DNA of 64,000 bases, from contig NZ_JAYGJQ010000001.1 in assembly GCF_035013165.1 (NCBI RefSeq), positions 682,001 through 746,000 on the forward strand, given 5' to 3'. Below, piece after piece: positions 8,383 through 16,770 of this stretch. The first letter of the stretch is position 1. Each line of letters begins with the position of its first letter. The position numbers and the translations under genes are program-made. Source of the DNA: Bacteriovorax sp. PP10 (lineage in GTDB: Bacteria > Bdellovibrionota > Bacteriovoracia > Bacteriovoracales > Bacteriovoracaceae). The notes beneath the pieces were generated by a model. The model did no database searches and was not told the origin of the DNA. It saw only the letters and a program-made list of their open reading frames with translations.

Positions 8383-9594
8383 ATGAAAAGTTTTAAAATG
8401 GTATCTTTGGCAGTGGCAATGACTGCTATCCCGACTCTTACTACAACAACAGCGTTCGCTGCTGAAAAACAAGTCTACATTTCAATTGATAGAGATGCTC
8501 TTAACTTCTCTGAGAAGACATTCGGAAACCGCGTTGAGGAAATTAGTACTCAAGACGGAATCAGTATTATCAAGATCGATGAAGAAGCGATTCCATGGCT
8601 TTCAATGTTGATGCATAAAAACTTCAACCGTTGTGGTGGATTCATGCAACATGATGATGAAGCTGATGCGATGGAGCTACTAGCTTCTCAATCAGGTGCT
8701 CAATTATTTGCTAAGAACAACACATTTGCTGATTACTCACTTACTCAAGAAGCGATTGTTAAGCCTCTTATTAATGAAGTGAAAGCAGAAAACATTCTAG
8801 CGACGATCACTAAACTTTCTTCATTTAAAAATCGTTACTACAAAGGTGAATTTGGAAAAGCATCAGCTGCTTTCATCAAAGAAACTTGGACTGCTCTTGT
8901 AAAAAACAGAACAGATGCAACCGTTGAATATTTCCCTCACTCAGCTTGGGATCAACCATCAATTATTCTAACGCTTAAGGGCAAGTCTGATGAGACAATC
9001 GTTTTAGGCGGTCACCAGGATTCAATCAATGGGTCTTTTGGTGGAGCAGCAGCAACAGCGCCAGGTGCTGATGACAATGCTTCAGGAATTTCAACAATCA
9101 CTGAAGTTATCAGAATCCTAGCTGACAGCTCATACCAACCAGAAAAGACAATTAAGTTTATGGCCTATGCAGCAGAAGAAGTTGGTCTATTAGGATCAAA
9201 AGAAATTGCAAAAAGCTTTAAGACAAAAGGTGTAAATGTTATTGGTGTAATGCAACTTGATATGACGAACTTCCAGGGAACAAAAGACTTAGATATCGTT
9301 ATGATGAGAGATTATACTAACGAGCAACAAAACGCTTTCGTTGGAACAATCATTGATAAATATGTCCCAGGTATCAAATGGGGATATGACAAATGTGGAT
9401 ACGGATGTTCTGACCACGCTTCATGGAACGCACAAGGTTATCCAGCTTCTATGCCATTCGAAGCAAGAATGAATGATATGAACCATAACATTCACACTGC
9501 AAGAGACACTTTGAGTGTTTCTGGTGGAAACGCTAGCCATGCTGCAAAGTTTGCAAAAATGGCAGTAGCTTTCGTCGTAGAATTAGACCGATAA
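8383..9594 (+). CDS. Secreted M28-family leucyl-type aminopeptidase
   Basis: 403 residues with a signal peptide ending AFA near residue 26. Zinc ligands and catalytic residues fit the Vibrio/Aeromonas aminopeptidase pattern in identity and spacing: His211 (GGHQDS), Asp230 (PGADDNASG), Glu265-Glu266 (AYAAEEVGLLGS), Asp293 (MQLDMT) and His371 (NIHTARDT). The CGYGC pair before SDHASW matches the family's disulfide. About 150 residues lie between the signal peptide and the catalytic domain, like the pro-region of such secreted enzymes. No C-terminal PPC domain is present. It likely releases N-terminal amino acids from peptides outside the cytoplasm, a fitting job in a predator. The ATG has AAAGGA upstream. 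Confidence 0.95.
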   Translation: MKSFKMVSLAVAMTAIPTLTTTTAFAAEKQVYISIDRDALNFSEKTFGNRVEEISTQDGISIIKIDEEAIPWLSMLMHKNFNRCGGFMQHDDEADAMELLASQSGAQLFAKNNTFADYSLTQEAIVKPLINEVKAENILATITKLSSFKNRYYKGEFGKASAAFIKETWTALVKNRTDATVEYFPHSAWDQPSIILTLKGKSDETIVLGGHQDSINGSFGGAAATAPGADDNASGISTITEVIRILADSSYQPEKTIKFMAYAAEEVGLLGSKEIAKSFKTKGVNVIGVMQLDMTNFQGTKDLDIVMMRDYTNEQQNAFVGTIIDKYVPGIKWGYDKCGYGCSDHASWNAQGYPASMPFEARMNDMNHNIHTARDTLSVSGGNASHAAKFAKMAVAFVVELDR

Positions 9595-9642
9595 GACTGT
9601 TAGTGATATGATCAGTCGTGAACTACTAAAAAGGAATTTTTA

Positions 9643-12306
9643 TTGAGCACGACTGATTTTCCCGCCCTTCCAGATTATCAAGGAATTCGAAACCTTCTTG
9701 ATACTGAACGCAAGACCCTCATCAAAATCCATTCTTTCGCAGAAAACGACGACTATCTTCGTACAAATGAAGATGCGGAAATTGTTTTAAACTTCGTTGA
9801 AAAAACTCAAACAGCACTTTGGAATGTTTTTAAAACATATCCATCGCTGGTTTCAATCTTCAATACTGAATACGTAAACTTTTACGAATTCCTGCAAAGA
9901 GAAAATGTCGTTTCGACAATCTTCGTTGATGACTGCTTAATGCCTGAAAAAGAAATTTTCTTCTTCGGTCAGGATGGGGGACTTGTTCCTGCTGTTCTAG
10001 ATTTGCATTATGCTGTTTTAAAGAAGTGGGTTGATGGTAAAGAAGTTAACCACGTTGAAACGCAAAAACTTGTTAAAGAAAATTTCAACCTTGAACTTAA
10101 AACTTCAAACCTGACTTGTCAGTGTGTGGCCTGTCTTGCTGATTACAGAACTCGCGTTCGTGAAGTGATCTTTGAAGAATGTTCTGCCGCTATTACAGAA
10201 ACAAAAACTAAGATCGAAGAGCAAATTGCTTCACAAAAAGGTGATGCAATTGCTGACGTAACTGTTATCTACCAAAACATGTTGAGATCCCTTGATAAGA
10301 AATTTCAACAAGCACAGTTTCGTTTAAAGAAATCGTCTCTAAATCGTCTTGAATCACAAATTAAAGTGATGACGGAAGAAACATTCACATACCCAAGCGG
10401 GCTTGCTAAAGATCACGCTAATAACCTGATCCTTTACTTCCACCGCCATTTATCTGAAGAAGGTCTTTCTCCTGACTTAGTCAGCGATGAAGAGTACCAC
10501 CGCTTTTTTAAACAACTTTCAAGCAACATCTGGAGACATGAAAAGTACCTGGTTGCTGAATTCAAAAAATTAATTAAATCTATTTTAGTTCTGAAGAGAA
10601 AAGATATTTCATCGAACATTCTTCAGGAGTATTTAGGACAGTTCTGGATTCACTCGCACGCGAGAAAAATCCCCCGCAAGATTATTTACCATATGGGGCC
10701 TACAAACTCTGGTAAAACTTATCACGCGATCCAAGCTCTAGCTGGCGCTCAAAAAGGCTGCTACCTTGCCCCACTTAGACTTCTAGCTGCCGAGCTTTAC
10801 GATACGTTAAATGCCAAGGGTGCGAAGACGACTTTACTAACAGGTGAAGAAGTTATCGAAGTTGAAGGTGCAACTCACTATTCATCAACAATCGAGATGG
10901 CAAAACTAAACGAAGAGTTTACTTGCGCAGTTATCGATGAAATTCAAATGATCACTGATAAGCAAAGAGGATGGGCGTGGACACGTGCTCTTGTTAACCT
11001 TCATGCTTACGAAGTTCATATTTGTGGTGATGGATCAGTATTAAATTTAATTAAGCAGATTACTGAGCTTTGTGGAGATGAACTCGAAGTCAGAAACTAT
11101 ACACGTATGACTGAGTTAGTGGTGGAAGATAAACCTATAACACTTGCTCAACTTCAAAAGAGTGATGCTCTTATCGTTTTTTCTCGTAGAAACGCTCTTA
11201 AGTATAAGTACGATCTAGAACAAGTTGGTTTTAAAGTGTCGATCATCTACGGGATGTTATCTCCGGAAGTTCGCCGCGAGCAGGCCCGCAAGTTTGATAA
11301 AGGTTTAACTGACGTTATCGTTAGTACAGATGCCATCTCAATGGGTATGAACTTACCGATTAAGAGAATTGTATTTTCGACATTAACAAAACATATCAAC
11401 TCACAAGAGTATCCGATTACTGCAAGTGAGATTAAGCAGATCGCCGGTCGAGCAGGACGTTTCCAACGCTTCCCTGTCGGTGGTGTTACATGTCTTCAAA
11501 AAGTTGAAGATGGTATTGCTGAAATTTCAGACGCATTAACATCGACTCTAGATCAACAAACTCAAAGTATGGTTGGTCCGGATTTAGATATTTTTACAAA
11601 AGTTAACAATGCACTATCTAGTAACAATCTTCCAATTCTAAGATTGTCTGAGTTCTTAAGACTCTTCAACACAATGACTTTCACGAAGCCATTTTACTGT
11701 GTAGAGCTTAAGGAAATGATCGAGCTTGCTGAAACGGTAGAAGATATCGACAGCAACAATGTTTTATCTTCAGCTGAGATTTTTGGTTTTGCCTGCGCTC
11801 CAGTTAACTTAGGTTTATTAGAGCACGTTCAATACTACGTATGGATGCTAAAGAAATACGTAACAGCTGATATTATTAAAAACGAACACATCAACTTCGC
11901 TTCAAACGAAATTGATTATCTTGAAACGACTATTAAGTGTGTTGAGTTATACCAATGGTTAGCTCGTCACTTTAACGGCAAAAACTTCGAGTTCGATGAA
12001 AAAGATCTTTTAGAAAACAAACTGGCAGCAGTTGATAAACTAAATATTCTACTGTCGGATAAGATCACGCCGTCATGTTCTTCATGTGGGGCCAAACTTC
12101 CAGATACAGCGAAATTCGCCATCTGTGAAGAGTGTTTCCAACAAAGACGTTTTACAAGAAGACCACCTATGAATAGAAGAGGTCCTCCTGGAAAAGGCGG
12201 CGATAGACCATCGCACTTAGCTTCTGCTGTTGGATCAACGAAAGAAAACTTCCGCCAAGGGAAACCTTCTAAGAAGAGAAAATTCGCTGGAAAGCCTAAG
12301 AAGTAG
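9643..12306 (+). CDS. Suv3-like superfamily 2 RNA helicase with zinc-ribbon C-terminus
   Basis: 887 residues starting at TTG with AAAAAGGA upstream. The helicase core carries Walker A MGPTNSGKT near residue 350, a DEIQ box in VIDEIQMITDKQRG near 430, and QIAGRAGRF near 598. The overall order, including KIIYHMGPTNSGKT and NLPIKRIVFSTLTK, matches the Suv3 family, known best from the mitochondrial RNA degradosome. An N-terminal 330-residue region is Glu/Lys-rich with a Cys cluster (CQCVAC near 160). After the core come a CSSCG...CEEC zinc ribbon (about 811-830) and a basic Arg/Lys/Gly tail suited to RNA binding. The DUF455 gene follows after two bases, so the two are likely co-translated. Confidence 0.88.
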   Translation: MSTTDFPALPDYQGIRNLLDTERKTLIKIHSFAENDDYLRTNEDAEIVLNFVEKTQTALWNVFKTYPSLVSIFNTEYVNFYEFLQRENVVSTIFVDDCLMPEKEIFFFGQDGGLVPAVLDLHYAVLKKWVDGKEVNHVETQKLVKENFNLELKTSNLTCQCVACLADYRTRVREVIFEECSAAITETKTKIEEQIASQKGDAIADVTVIYQNMLRSLDKKFQQAQFRLKKSSLNRLESQIKVMTEETFTYPSGLAKDHANNLILYFHRHLSEEGLSPDLVSDEEYHRFFKQLSSNIWRHEKYLVAEFKKLIKSILVLKRKDISSNILQEYLGQFWIHSHARKIPRKIIYHMGPTNSGKTYHAIQALAGAQKGCYLAPLRLLAAELYDTLNAKGAKTTLLTGEEVIEVEGATHYSSTIEMAKLNEEFTCAVIDEIQMITDKQRGWAWTRALVNLHAYEVHICGDGSVLNLIKQITELCGDELEVRNYTRMTELVVEDKPITLAQLQKSDALIVFSRRNALKYKYDLEQVGFKVSIIYGMLSPEVRREQARKFDKGLTDVIVSTDAISMGMNLPIKRIVFSTLTKHINSQEYPITASEIKQIAGRAGRFQRFPVGGVTCLQKVEDGIAEISDALTSTLDQQTQSMVGPDLDIFTKVNNALSSNNLPILRLSEFLRLFNTMTFTKPFYCVELKEMIELAETVEDIDSNNVLSSAEIFGFACAPVNLGLLEHVQYYVWMLKKYVTADIIKNEHINFASNEIDYLETTIKCVELYQWLARHFNGKNFEFDEKDLLENKLAAVDKLNILLSDKITPSCSSCGAKLPDTAKFAICEECFQQRRFTRRPPMNRRGPPGKGGDRPSHLASAVGSTKENFRQGKPSKKRKFAGKPKK

Positions 12307-12308
12307 TT

Positions 12309-13115
12309 ATGCACTATCGTGAATATGCCAGACAAATTCTCGAAGGAGAGTCTTTAGAAGATAAACTTCTATCTTCTAAAGACCTCGAGTTCGATGATGT
12401 ACTCATTCTCTACGAACTTCCAAAAAATCCTGGAAGAACCAACAGACTAGAATTCAATAACGAACAAGTGAAATTCCCTCGTAATACGAGCTTTCACCTG
12501 GAAGAAAAAAGAGGCCTTGCTCTTCATTTTTTTGCAAACCATGAGCTGCTTGCAATCGAAATGATGGCCGCAGCTCTACTGATGTATCCCAATACTCCCA
12601 TGGCCTTTAAGAAAGGTTTAATCAAAACCATTCAGGACGAGCAAAAGCATTTAAAGATGTATATCGCCCGTATGAAAGAGTTTGGAATTGAGTTAGGGGA
12701 TTTCCCTCTGAATGATTTCTTCTGGCGCTCAATGGAGAAAATGGATACTCCTACGAAGTTTTACGCAGCGATGGCCATGTCATTTGAAGCGGCCAACTTA
12801 GACTTCGCTCAATTTTACGAACAAGGCTTCAGGGCCGTTGAAGATTTTAAGACTGCCGATATCATGCGCGTGGTTTTAGAAGATGAAATCTCTCACGTCG
12901 CCCTTGGTGCTCACTGGTTAAATCAGTGGAGAGGGAATATGGATTTATGGAATTACTATAAATCTAATCTTCCGGGAGTTATGACTCCAGCAAGGGCGAA
13001 GGGAATTCACTTTGATAAAGAAATCAGACTTAAAGCAGGATTAGATCAATCGTTTATCACAAGCCTTGATGAATTCCGTGATGAGTTTAAAGTCACTAAC
13101 CGCAGAAACTGGTAA
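12309..13115 (+). CDS. DUF455 ferritin-like protein (possible di-iron/di-metal enzyme)
   Basis: 268 residues. The middle is a helical ferritin-like bundle with metal-ligand style motifs: FANHELLAIEMM, DEQKHLKMY, SFEAANLDFAQFY and DEISHVALGAHWL. This pattern is that of the DUF455 family, relatives of the MiaE tRNA hydroxylase fold whose function is not established. No ribosome site is visible; the ATG lies two bases after the helicase stop, so translation is probably coupled. Its own TAA overlaps the ATG of the ATP-grasp gene by one base, which implies the two products act together. The metal and substrate are unknown. Confidence 0.85.
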   Translation: MHYREYARQILEGESLEDKLLSSKDLEFDDVLILYELPKNPGRTNRLEFNNEQVKFPRNTSFHLEEKRGLALHFFANHELLAIEMMAAALLMYPNTPMAFKKGLIKTIQDEQKHLKMYIARMKEFGIELGDFPLNDFFWRSMEKMDTPTKFYAAMAMSFEAANLDFAQFYEQGFRAVEDFKTADIMRVVLEDEISHVALGAHWLNQWRGNMDLWNYYKSNLPGVMTPARAKGIHFDKEIRLKAGLDQSFITSLDEFRDEFKVTNRRNW

Positions 13116-14137
13116 TGAAAACTTATAAAGTCGATCTCGACTACGAATCCTTTTTATTTGATCCCAACTACACAGAAGACTCAGTCTCAAATCTGAAAAT
13201 CATCAGAGAGTTTGAGTATATATTTTTCTTAGTGAATCAGGAAAACTGCATTCTAAAGAACGCTCGCGATTATGAGAAAAATTATTTAAATAAACTAAAA
13301 GGTTTAGATTTTGTAATTCCACAGCTAGATCCCAGAGCAAAAAATACTGAGAGCTGGTGGGGGAATCGCCATAGTTATTCAATCGAGCAGAATTTAAATT
13401 CGAAGATTACTTCGGCTGAACTTGGAAAGAAAAATAACTGGGGATTTTATAAAGGTGCTTTAGCTAAATCGAGCGAAGAAGTCGAAGCGCATATCAAACA
13501 ATTCCCCGAGTATAAAAATTGGATTATTAAACGTCCTCATAGTTTTAGTGGAATTGGCCATTACCAATTTAATTCAGAAAATATCAATAAGTTCATTATG
13601 AATAAAATCATTTTGGGCGAAGTCTTAGTAGAACCTCTTTATAAAAGAGTCTTTGATATCGGAACGACTTTTGTCGTTAAAGATGGAATCATCGAGCGCC
13701 AATTCATGGTGGAAAATATCAATTCTGCCAATGGTGGATTCAAAGGTGGAGTAGGTGCCAGCACTCTTGATAAGTTCAAAAAATATATCCTGGAAAAATA
13801 CTCATACTCACTGGATGAACTAGAGCAAATCACAAAAGAGATTGCAACTAATTATCTGGATATGGGAGCTATCAATAATATTCAAATCGACTCATTCATT
13901 TACGAAGAAGATGGTGTTCTAAAACTTTATCCATTAGTAGAAGTGAATTATAGAAAGACGATGGGATTAGTGATTCAAACTCTTGCTGACAAATACCCTG
14001 ACTGCTCAACTGTTGAGTGGGTCATCAGAACGAAAAAAGAAATTGATGAAGATAAAGAATTTTATACTAGAAGTGAGCTTGTAAGGCTTTCACCAGACGG
14101 CACTCACTTCCAGACTTATTTAAAGAGAAACTTGTAA
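13115..14137 (+). CDS. ATP-grasp-like protein of unknown substrate
   Basis: 340 residues, cytoplasmic. The region from about 135 to 290 has the layout of an ATP-grasp ligase: a nucleotide-binding strand WIIKRPHSFSGIGHY, an adenine/ribose segment VLVEPLYKRVFDIGTTFVVK, a glycine-rich loop near NGGFKGGVGA, and the metal-binding end LYPLVEVNYRKTMG, in which Glu and Asn would hold Mg2+. ATP-grasp enzymes join a carboxylate to an amine or thiol through an acyl phosphate. It is translationally coupled to DUF455 (TAATG). Its 3' end overlaps the convergent class II aldolase by 18 bases. I cannot name the product it makes. Confidence 0.7.
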   Translation: MKTYKVDLDYESFLFDPNYTEDSVSNLKIIREFEYIFFLVNQENCILKNARDYEKNYLNKLKGLDFVIPQLDPRAKNTESWWGNRHSYSIEQNLNSKITSAELGKKNNWGFYKGALAKSSEEVEAHIKQFPEYKNWIIKRPHSFSGIGHYQFNSENINKFIMNKIILGEVLVEPLYKRVFDIGTTFVVKDGIIERQFMVENINSANGGFKGGVGASTLDKFKKYILEKYSYSLDELEQITKEIATNYLDMGAINNIQIDSFIYEEDGVLKLYPLVEVNYRKTMGLVIQTLADKYPDCSTVEWVIRTKKEIDEDKEFYTRSELVRLSPDGTHFQTYLKRNL

Positions 14138-14776
14138 TTCAGATTGAACGTATTTTTTGTAAAGCTTGTTAGTTAACTCACCAGCTTCTTCCAGCGATCT
14201 TCCGTAAATCACGATTCCATCTTCATGGCCGTGCATACAAAAAACACCAGCATCTTTATTAGAAATGCATTTCATTGTAGCGTGGGCCATTTCGACAGTC
14301 CCATAAGGAATGCTGGCACAAGTTTTATCAGATCCATCAGCAAGCATCTGGAGCCAGATTTCATTTGAGTGAATATGAAAAACGGCCTTGATGTTTGAGT
14401 TAGCTGCATAAATCGCCGCATGAGTAAGAGCTTCACTTGAAGCTTCAATTGAACCCATCATTTTTATTTTTAAACGGTCAACTTCGTAATCTAAAACGCG
14501 AGTGTAGTGAGTCCCGTCTAAATCAGAGTATTTTCCGGTTTGAGTTCCAGTGATCACAAATTGTGGATGAGAGCATTCAGTGAATTCTGAATAATCCTGA
14601 ACGACTGACATATTTCCAAAACCAACTTTGGCCTCTGGATACTCACCAATTAAGTTCATTTGGTAGAGTTTTTTTCTCCAGTACTCCAAATTTTGGAATT
14701 CTGATGCTGCTAAACCGTCACAAGGGGAAAAATTTGACCGGTCGTACTTGATTACTCCGTCATCTATGACTTTCAT
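14120..14776 (-). CDS. Class II aldolase/adducin-family protein
   Basis: 218 residues. The zinc-binding signature is FHIHSNEIW for the first two His, with the third in FCMHGHEDG. The core VGFGNMSV and FVITGTQTGKYSDL blocks match the fold of fuculose/ribulose phosphate aldolases, epimerases and MtnB dehydratase. These act on phosphorylated sugars or methionine-salvage intermediates; which one cannot be told. AAGGAT precedes the ATG. Only 23 bases separate its start from the divergent gene at 14800, so at least one of the two promoters overlaps coding sequence. Confidence 0.85.
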   Translation of the reverse strand: MKVIDDGVIKYDRSNFSPCDGLAASEFQNLEYWRKKLYQMNLIGEYPEAKVGFGNMSVVQDYSEFTECSHPQFVITGTQTGKYSDLDGTHYTRVLDYEVDRLKIKMMGSIEASSEALTHAAIYAANSNIKAVFHIHSNEIWLQMLADGSDKTCASIPYGTVEMAHATMKCISNKDAGVFCMHGHEDGIVIYGRSLEEAGELTNKLYKKYVQSELQVSL

Positions 14777-14786
14777 AAAAATCCTT

Positions 14787-14792
14787 TATAAT
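14787..14792 (+). promoter_or_regulatory. Consensus -10 box, eight bases before an ATG
   Basis: A perfect TATAAT ends eight bases before the ATG at 14800, which has no ribosome site. A weak -35 (ATGACT at 14766-14771, spacer 15) lies inside the divergent aldolase gene. A leaderless transcript is inferred. Confidence 0.4.
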
Positions 14793-14799
14793 TAACTAT

Positions 14800-15786
14800 A
14801 TGTTTGAAAAACTTATCACAGATTTAAAAAAGAGTCTTCCCGAGTCGCTACGCAAAAAATTAGGCGGAGCAGAAATGGACGATGATGAACTTCAGGAAGA
14901 AGAAGGCGAATCAGAAGATTCTGATGCGGCGTCTTCATCTGATGAGGAGAAAAAGAAAAAACGTAACAGCATGATTATTAAAGTAATAATCATTCTGGGA
15001 ATTGGATACTACGTAGTAGATGAATATGTTTTAAAAACAAGTGAGCCAACGGTCGAAGAACTTTTGGCCAAAGCTCCAAAAAGAAAAAGACCAAAACCAG
15101 TGAAACCAGCGGCGGCCGACGCAACTGCAACAACTGCTGATGCTGGAACTGCAACAACAACTCCAGAGACAACTCCAGAAACAGATCCCAATGCAACGAC
15201 GACAGCACCAGATGTAAATGTCGATGCCTCTTCAGGGATTGCAACGAGTACAGCTGAAGTTCCACCAATTGAAAATGTAAACGTACTTGATAAATCAGCA
15301 GAGACATCAACAACAACAACATCGACTCCAACGAGTGAACCAGAGTCACCTCCACTTGTAACGGAAACGAGAGTAGGTGAATCGAATGTTGATCAGAAAT
15401 TAGATCAGCTGGTAGATAACGTTGAACAAACAGCACCGACGAGTCCGATTGAAGAAATTAAAATTCCTTCTCATACTGAATCACCAACTTCGAGTGAATC
15501 AAGTGCACCTTCAATGGCCTCAAAAATTGTCGAAGGGATTACTGAGACTCCACCACCGGCCTATGATCAACTTGGTAGAGGATTAGTTTATAACTGCAAA
15601 GATAAATACTGGGCATGCCTTGATAAGCCAGCTTATGTAACTTGTAACAAGAACATGAAGTGGAATAAATCGAAAGGTAATGCTGCTGAATGTGCTGTAT
15701 CCAACATCTACGGCTCAGAAGAAGACTGTGCTAAAGTTCAAAAATATAATGTGAGTACAAACGCTTCGACAGATATCTGTAATTAA
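14800..15786 (+). CDS. Single-pass membrane protein with Thr/Pro-rich linker, unknown function
   Basis: 328 residues. A very acidic cytoplasmic segment (about residues 20-50) ends in KKKKRNS and is followed by one membrane helix (MIIKVIIILGIGYYVVDEYV, about 57-76). A long Thr/Ala/Pro/Ser-rich linker then runs to about residue 245. The C-terminal domain has six cysteines (LVYNCKDKYWACLDKP, YVTCNK, AAECAVS, EDCAKV, DICN), probably disulfide-bonded outside the inner membrane. The shape resembles a spacer-anchored periplasmic domain, as in TonB-like or motility proteins, but no family is recognised. It ends four bases into the convergent HD-GYP gene. Confidence 0.75.
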   Translation: MFEKLITDLKKSLPESLRKKLGGAEMDDDELQEEEGESEDSDAASSSDEEKKKKRNSMIIKVIIILGIGYYVVDEYVLKTSEPTVEELLAKAPKRKRPKPVKPAAADATATTADAGTATTTPETTPETDPNATTTAPDVNVDASSGIATSTAEVPPIENVNVLDKSAETSTTTTSTPTSEPESPPLVTETRVGESNVDQKLDQLVDNVEQTAPTSPIEEIKIPSHTESPTSSESSAPSMASKIVEGITETPPPAYDQLGRGLVYNCKDKYWACLDKPAYVTCNKNMKWNKSKGNAAECAVSNIYGSEEDCAKVQKYNVSTNASTDICN

Positions 15787-16553
15787 GCAGCGTCTTTTTT
15801 GAAATCACCATTGATAACTGAAAGAGTGAAGGTGTCTTCATTCTTACTTTGTTCCTTAGTCATACAACTAATAAACTTTTCAACAATCATTGAATCAAAT
15901 TGAGTCCCGGCAAATTCACGAAGCTCAGCGAAGGCCACTTCAAAAGGCATTCCTTTACGGTATGGTCTTGTTGATGTCATCGCATCGAATGTGTCGGCGA
16001 TAAGAATAATTCTAGAGAAGAGTGGAATATCTTCGCCTTTTAATCCTTCCGGATATCCACGACCGTCATAACGTTCATGGTGGTATTTAGCATTGGTGGC
16101 CATCTTAGAAAAAATAGGAAAGTCCTGAAGAATCTCAAAGGATTTTGTTGGGTGAAGTTTCATTTCAAGAAACTCTTCATCAGTTAAGCGTGATGGTTTT
16201 TTTAAAACAGCATCTGGTACACCGATTTTTCCCAGGTCATGAAATAGAGCAGAGACTTCAAGTTCGTAAATTTCGTCTGCTGATAAATTCATTTCCTTAC
16301 CAACTGAAACGCATAAATACGCCACTCGCAATGAGTGTCCCCACGTATAGTCATCTTTACACTTAAGAGCACTAAGTAGAGTTTTAATTGATAGTTCGAA
16401 ATATTCTTTTCTAATTTGTTTAATTGAAGGAGTGTTTTTAATAGCGGATTCAATAGCACGTGACTGCTCTAAAGCAATATTTTCTGCTTTCAATTTTTCA
16501 TCACGCTTCTCTTTCAAAGCTGATAATTGATATACGTTGTTCTTCTTCGTCAT
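15783..16553 (-). CDS. HD-GYP domain protein (probable cyclic-di-GMP phosphodiesterase)
   Basis: 256 residues. The catalytic signatures are complete: HSLRVAYLC, HDLGKIGVPD, and HHERYDGRGYPEGLKGEDIP, followed by RIILIADTFDAMTSTRPYR. HD-GYP enzymes hydrolyse cyclic-di-GMP to GMP with a metal centre. There is no receiver or membrane domain, only a charged N-terminal helix of about 65 residues. A GTG five codons upstream (16568) is possible, but it has no ribosome site; GGA lies before ATG 16553. It is divergent from the SpoIIE-like gene at 16771, which suggests a shared signalling role in which this enzyme lowers the second messenger. Confidence 0.92.
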   Translation of the reverse strand: MTKKNNVYQLSALKEKRDEKLKAENIALEQSRAIESAIKNTPSIKQIRKEYFELSIKTLLSALKCKDDYTWGHSLRVAYLCVSVGKEMNLSADEIYELEVSALFHDLGKIGVPDAVLKKPSRLTDEEFLEMKLHPTKSFEILQDFPIFSKMATNAKYHHERYDGRGYPEGLKGEDIPLFSRIILIADTFDAMTSTRPYRKGMPFEVAFAELREFAGTQFDSMIVEKFISCMTKEQSKNEDTFTLSVINGDFKKDAA

Positions 16554-16689
16554 GTTCGCTATTTCCACGTAGAAAGGCCAAAAGGATAGGCCTCTTTCAT
16601 TTAGTATCGGTCACCTTTGACTTCAACTTTAGAAAGATTGCGAACTTGACCAATTTACAAGGGGATAAAAAAAGATGGCCTTGTTTACC

Positions 16690-16718
16690 CTGCCCACCTA
16701 AGTAGGCAGAACTTTTTT
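16690..16718 (+). terminator. Hairpin plus T-run in the leader of the SpoIIE-like gene
   Basis: CTGCC (16690-16694) pairs with GGCAG (16705-16709) and is followed by AACTTTTTT. It lies 50 bases before the downstream ATG, so it may be an attenuator in the 5' leader or simply a weak stem. No known riboswitch motif was recognised around it. Confidence 0.35.
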
Positions 16719-16770
16719 AAATATCTCTTTTTCCCTCCCTATTTTAGAATAGTAGGATCAAGGAGACAGA

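Noticed and set aside
14990-15436. 148-codon open frame on the minus strand
   Set aside because: It is the mirror of the Thr/Pro-rich linker of the 14800 gene; its Leu-rich translation has no start signal and no family.
16569-16770. Cyclic-di-GMP riboswitch in the HD-GYP/SpoIIE intergenic region
   Set aside because: None of the conserved GEMM sequence blocks is present.
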